This document shows, piece after piece, positions 3,484 through 6,470 of a stretch of DNA of 6,470 nt. The translations under genes and the position numbers were made by a program. The first letter of the stretch is position 1. Each line of letters starts with the position of its first letter. The notes beneath the pieces were generated by a model. The model saw only the letters and a program-made list of their open reading frames with translations, made no database searches and had not been told where the DNA came from. The stretch is taken from NCBI GenBank assembly GCA_007128515.1, contig SKXI01000240.1, positions 1-6,470 of the forward strand. The letters are read 5' to 3'. The stretch comes from Halococcaceae archaeon (GTDB lineage Archaea > Halobacteriota > Halobacteria > Halobacteriales > Halalkalicoccaceae).

Positions 3484-4808
3484 GCGTCCTCGAGGACGCG
3501 CGAGCGGTGCTCGCCGAGGAGCCGTGTGACGCCTGTCTCGGCCGGGTCTTCGCCGACCGGAGCTTCGGGCTGACGAACGACGAGCGCGGCACGGCGCTCC
3601 GGGTCGCCATCGCGCTGGAGGACGACGAGCCGGCGGAGAAACCCAGCACGGAGGACTGCTGGGTCTGTGAGGGTCACAGCGCCCGGTTCGACGAGTGGGC
3701 CGACCTCGTCTGCGAGGGCCTTTCGGGTCTGGACTTCGCGACCTACCAGGTCGGCACCCGAACGCCGCCGCTGATCGAGGAGAACGAGCGGCTCCTGCGG
3801 GAGTCGGCCGGGCTACCCGAGGACGCGGGCGAGCCGTTCAAGTCCGAGATGAACCGGGAGGTCGGAAAGCGCGTCGGCGCGCGGACGGATACGGAGGTGG
3901 ACTTCGAGCGGCCGGACGTGCTCGCGCTGCTCGACGTGGATCGGGGTGTGAGCGACGGTGAGGGGATCTCCTCGCACGCCGTCGATATCCAGGTCAACGC
4001 CGCGTTCGTCTACGGCCGGTACCGGAAGCTCGAACGCGACATCCCCCAGACGGAGTGGCCGTGTACCGACTGCGGGGCGACCGGGATCCAGCTCGCACCC
4101 GGCGGCGGCGAGGAGCCCTGTGAGGGGTGTGACGGGACGGGCTACCGCTACGACCGGAGCGTCGAGGGGTTGACGGTACCGGCAGTGGTCGAGGCGATGG
4201 ACGGCGAGGAGGGCGTCTTCCACGGCGCGGGCAGGGAAGACGTCGACGCGCTGATGCTCGGGACGGGCCGGCCGTTCGTGATCGAGGTGAAGGACCCTCG
4301 AACCCGCTCGCCCGACCCCGCCACGCTCGAACGCGAGGTCAACGAGCGTGCGGACGGTGCGGCGGAGGTCGAGGGGCTCCGGCTCGCGACCCACGACACG
4401 GTCGAGCGCGTGAAGCAACTCGAGGCGTCGAAGACCTACCGGATGGACGTCGAGTTCGCGGAGCCGGTGGGAGAGCGCGCGCTCGCGGAGGCGCTCTCCG
4501 AGCTCGATGGAGCGACGATCGAACAGGACACTCCCCAGCGCGTCTCGCACCGGCGGGCGAACCTCACCCGCACTCGCGAGGTCTACGCGGCCGAGGGGGA
4601 ACTGGTCGACGACCACCACGCGGACCTGACGGTCCACGGCGCTGGCGGGCTCTACGTGAAGGAACTCGTGAGCGGCGACCGGGGACGGACGCGACCGAGC
4701 CTCTCCGGCTTGCTCGGCGTCGACGCGGTCGTGACGGCACTGGACGTGCTCGCCGTCGAGGGCGAGGAGGAGCCGTTCGAACACCCCGACTTCTTCATCG
4801 ACGGATGA
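3480..4808 (+). CDS. pus10: tRNA pseudouridine synthase Pus10
   Basis: This 442-residue enzyme isomerises uridine to pseudouridine in the tRNA T-loop (positions 54 and 55 in archaea). The N-terminal THUMP-containing part carries zinc-type cysteine pairs C16/C19 (CDAC) and C60/C63 (CWVC). A second CxxC pair, C195/C198 and C214/C217 (CTDCGATG, CEGCDGTG), precedes the catalytic domain. The Pus10 signature GAGREDVDALMLGTGRPF is at 249-266. D254 is the predicted catalytic aspartate by analogy with other pseudouridine synthases. Later motifs SHRRANLTRTREVYA (356-370) and GGLYVKELVSGDRGRTRPS (389-407) are also typical. The length is normal and nothing appears missing. GGAGG at 3470-3474 supports the start. 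The gene is divergent from trmY and overlaps rnhB by ATGA, so pus10 and rnhB are almost certainly cotranscribed. Confidence 0.95.
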   Translation: MSVLEDARAVLAEEPCDACLGRVFADRSFGLTNDERGTALRVAIALEDDEPAEKPSTEDCWVCEGHSARFDEWADLVCEGLSGLDFATYQVGTRTPPLIEENERLLRESAGLPEDAGEPFKSEMNREVGKRVGARTDTEVDFERPDVLALLDVDRGVSDGEGISSHAVDIQVNAAFVYGRYRKLERDIPQTEWPCTDCGATGIQLAPGGGEEPCEGCDGTGYRYDRSVEGLTVPAVVEAMDGEEGVFHGAGREDVDALMLGTGRPFVIEVKDPRTRSPDPATLEREVNERADGAAEVEGLRLATHDTVERVKQLEASKTYRMDVEFAEPVGERALAEALSELDGATIEQDTPQRVSHRRANLTRTREVYAAEGELVDDHHADLTVHGAGGLYVKELVSGDRGRTRPSLSGLLGVDAVVTALDVLAVEGEEEPFEHPDFFIDG

Positions 4809-5452
4809 CGCGCTTCGGGGCGGACGAGGCGGGTCGCGGTCCAGTCCTCGGCCCGATGGTCGCGGCGGCCGTCGCGGTCGGCGACGGGGAGAGCCTCCCC
4901 CGGGGGATCGACGACTCGAAACGGCTCACCTCCACCCGGCGCGAGGCGCTCGCGGCGGCGCTCGCGGAGCACGACGGGATCGAGATCGGAATCGCCATCG
5001 TTCCGGTCGAACGGATCGACGACCCGGGGACCGACATGAACACGCTGACCGTGGAGGCGCAGACCGAGGCGGTCGACGCGGCGGTCGACGACGGCGCGAG
5101 CGGCGTCCTCGACGCCTGCGACACCGACCCCGAACGGTTCGCCCGGCGAGTGGACGAGCGACTCTCGACCGTCGTTTCGATGATCGCCGAGCACGGCGCC
5201 GACGCGAAGCACCCGATCGTCGCCGCCGCGAGCGTCGTCGCGAAGGTCGAGCGCGATGCACGGGTGAAAGCGCTCGAGGAGGAGTACGGGCCCGTCGGCA
5301 GCGGCTACCCGAGCGATCCAGCTACGAGGGAGTTCCTCGCCCGGGTCGTAGAGGAGACCGGCGAACTCCCGGCGTGTGCGAGGCGGTCGTGGTCGACCTG
5401 CGAGGACGTCCTCGCGGCGGCGCGTCAGCGTGCGCTCTCCGAGTTCGTCTGA
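4805..5452 (+). CDS. rnhB: ribonuclease HII
   Basis: This 215-residue RNase HII cleaves the RNA strand of RNA/DNA hybrids and excises ribonucleotides misinserted in DNA. The catalytic acids are D7 and E8 in the N-terminal GADEAGRGPVLGP motif, D103 in VLDACD, and D151 in AAASVVAKVERD (140-151). The other family motifs are DDSKRLT (36-42), GSGYPSDP (165-172) with the RNA/DNA-junction-sensing tyrosine Y168, and the C-terminal RRSWSTC (193-199). The length is typical of archaeal RNase HII. The start codon overlaps the pus10 stop (ATGA, 4805-4808) with no clear Shine-Dalgarno, so translation probably depends on coupling. Its TGA is the first codon of hairpin element E2, and the next gene is convergent. 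Confidence 0.96.
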   Translation: MTRFGADEAGRGPVLGPMVAAAVAVGDGESLPRGIDDSKRLTSTRREALAAALAEHDGIEIGIAIVPVERIDDPGTDMNTLTVEAQTEAVDAAVDDGASGVLDACDTDPERFARRVDERLSTVVSMIAEHGADAKHPIVAAASVVAKVERDARVKALEEEYGPVGSGYPSDPATREFLARVVEETGELPACARRSWSTCEDVLAAARQRALSEFV

Positions 5453-5534
5453 TACGGACCGCTGAAACTGTGTACCGCTCAGAAAGAAGAGAGGTACCGG
5501 TCCCACCGGTACGGACGGTGAGCAGTCCGTATGA
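5450..5534 (+). repeat. 85-nt hairpin element E2 at the rnhB stop codon
   Basis: The element begins with the rnhB stop (TGATACGGACCGCTG) and ends GAGCAGTCCGTATGA. The ends form an inverted repeat, ATACGGAC against GTCCGTAT. At its centre GTACCGGT-CCC-ACCGGTAC (5494-5512) is a perfect 8-bp hairpin with a 3-nt loop. Length and termini match E1 at 519-603, while the interiors differ. It fills most of the gap between two convergent genes, where it may define the rnhB mRNA 3' end. Confidence 0.6.
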
Positions 5535-5545
5535 ACGGGGGTCGG

Positions 5546-5549
5546 AAAA
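5546..5549 (-). terminator. oligo-T terminator of the FilR1-like gene
   Basis: The minus strand reads TTTT five bases after the TGA of the regulator gene, within GC-rich sequence (CCCGTTTTCC). Short T-runs are the common archaeal termination signal. The inverted arms of E2 lie just beyond. Confidence 0.35.
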
Positions 5550-5553
5550 CGGG

Positions 5554-6441
5554 TCAGCGGTCGATCTGGACGGGACCGAACTCCACGGGTGTCTCGTGTG
5601 ACCGTGCCGGGGACAGGTCGGCGCCCGTCGGATCGGGGTTCGTGATCGACATCGCGTCCGAGCGGAGGCTCTCGTAGAGTCGTTCCGCCCACCGCCGCGC
5701 GTCGTAGTCGTCGGTGTCGACGAAGACGGTGAGCGCCCCGCTCTCCGCGTCGTAGCCGCTCACCCCGACCCGGTCGTCGAACAGCGAGAGTCCGAAGGGG
5801 ACCGACTCACAGAGCGAGACGTCGACCGTCGGGCTCTCGATCAGGGCGGCGAGGAGCTCCGGGTGTCCCGAGAGGAGCGATTCGACGACGCCGCGTTCGT
5901 AGAGGAGTTCGGTCCGACGCCCCTCCTCGATCCGGGTGCGGAGCACGCTCGCGTCGAAGAACTGGACCGAGGCCGCGTTGAACTCGCGGAGAGCCTCGCT
6001 TCGCTCGGTGAGCGAGACGAACCGGTTTGCGGGTCCGAGCGGCGAGCCGGGTTCGGCGACCGTGACTCGGGCGTCGGCGAGTGCCTCGACGTCGAGCGGC
6101 GGTCCGTCGGTCGGAACGGTTCGCAACAGCGGGGTGAGCCGACGGACCGCATCGGCACGGTCGACCGCCGCGAGCACGCCACCCGCGACGAGCCCACCGG
6201 CGGTCGTCACACGATACTCCCGGCCGCTCCGCTCGATCCAGCCGCACTCCTCGAACTCCCCGAGGATACGCGCGAGCGTCGGCGCGCTCATCGACGTCGC
6301 CTCCCGCAGCTCGTGTCTGTCGTGCGGTCGCTCTCGGAGGGTTTGGATGATCGTGAGCCGGTTCGAGGACCGCGCGAGGAACGCCACGTCCTCCAGCCCC
6401 CCCTGACCCTCCCCCGTTACAGGCGTGGTATCTCGACCCAT
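5554..6441 (-). CDS. winged-helix regulator with FilR1-like domain
   Basis: This 295-residue protein resembles the large haloarchaeal family of HTH regulators related to the methanogen protein FilR1. The N-terminal winged helix (about 15-85) reads EDVAFLARSSNRLTIIQTLR, then HELREATSMSAPTLARILGE (recognition helix about 52-62) and FEECGWIERSGREYRVTTAG. It is followed by a helical linker (about 86-110) and an alpha/beta domain (about 125-265) with FFDASVLRTRIEEG, VSLCESVPFGLSLFDDRVGVSGYD and GALTVFVDTDDYDARRWAERLYESLR. That domain corresponds to the FilR1 middle domain, of unknown ligand. The last 30 residues are a disordered, acidic-to-neutral tail. No catalytic or membrane feature is visible. 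The gene is alone and convergent to rnhB. The ATG at 6441 gives an intact HTH and a well-placed promoter. The regulated genes cannot be inferred from this window. Confidence 0.8.
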   Translation of the reverse strand: MGRDTTPVTGEGQGGLEDVAFLARSSNRLTIIQTLRERPHDRHELREATSMSAPTLARILGEFEECGWIERSGREYRVTTAGGLVAGGVLAAVDRADAVRRLTPLLRTVPTDGPPLDVEALADARVTVAEPGSPLGPANRFVSLTERSEALREFNAASVQFFDASVLRTRIEEGRRTELLYERGVVESLLSGHPELLAALIESPTVDVSLCESVPFGLSLFDDRVGVSGYDAESGALTVFVDTDDYDARRWAERLYESLRSDAMSITNPDPTGADLSPARSHETPVEFGPVQIDR

Positions 6442-6460
6442 GTGCCTGCGTACGCAACCG

Positions 6461-6470
6461 ACAGATATTA
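6461..6470 (-). promoter_or_regulatory. TATA box of the FilR1-like gene
   Basis: On the minus strand TAATATCTGT lies about 20-29 nt before the ATG at 6441, with no Shine-Dalgarno between. This is the standard arrangement for a leaderless haloarchaeal gene. The window ends here, so more upstream elements are not seen. Confidence 0.5.

Noticed and set aside
3813..4784. 323-codon open frame on the minus strand
   Set aside because: It lies opposite pus10, which has unmistakable motifs. Long antisense frames are expected in GC-rich haloarchaeal genes, and the translation has no recognisable domain.
4652..5692. 346-codon open frame on the minus strand
   Set aside because: It spans the end of pus10, all of rnhB antisense and the start of the FilR1-like gene region. 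The composition is Arg/Pro/Gly-rich and no domain is visible.

Overview
The window reads as chromosomal DNA of a haloarchaeon (class Halobacteria). It is GC-rich, and the proteins are strongly acidic with D/E-rich tails. Promoters are weak archaeal TATA boxes placed for leaderless transcripts, one Shine-Dalgarno is complementary to the 16S 3' end (GGAUCACCUCC), and the gene set is archaeal (Pus10, TrmY, RNase HII, Lrp/AsnC-like and FilR1-like regulators). Genus and species cannot be fixed from the sequence alone.

Layout. Positions 42-521 (+) encode an Lrp/AsnC-family regulator whose stop codon opens an 85-nt hairpin element. Positions 663-1369 (+) are an AbrB-type antitoxin and a PIN-domain (VapC-like) toxin with overlapping stop and start. 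Positions 1489-2148 (+) are a second two-gene module of the same logic but different families: DUF433 (antitoxin-like) followed with no gap by a DUF5615 PIN-like protein. Positions 2149-2519 hold no convincing gene. Instead they carry direct and inverted fragments of the 3' end of the tRNA-Pro(CGG) gene at 2520-2592 (-), plus strong hairpins. A further copy of the tRNA 3' end lies at 1392-1422, so the second toxin-antitoxin-like module is bracketed by tRNA-derived repeats, as expected for a small cassette captured at a tRNA attachment site.

To the right is a conserved housekeeping block. trmY (2740-3330, -) and pus10 (3480-4808, +) are divergent, and rnhB (4805-5452, +) overlaps pus10 by ATGA. 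Pus10 makes pseudouridine in the T-loop (positions 54/55) of archaeal tRNA, and TrmY N1-methylates pseudouridine 54. Two consecutive steps of one pathway are thus read from a shared 149-bp intergenic region, next to a tRNA gene that carries the substrate U54. Convergent to rnhB is a winged-helix regulator with a FilR1-like sensor domain (5554-6441, -).

The most unusual observations are: (i) the array of tRNA-Pro 3'-end copies around the DUF433/DUF5615 module; (ii) two hairpin elements of exactly 85 nt with matching termini that each begin at the stop codon of an unrelated gene (lrp-like and rnhB), with a related 104-nt element at the trmY stop; and (iii) a possible leaderless 18-codon upstream ORF whose stop overlaps the pus10 start.
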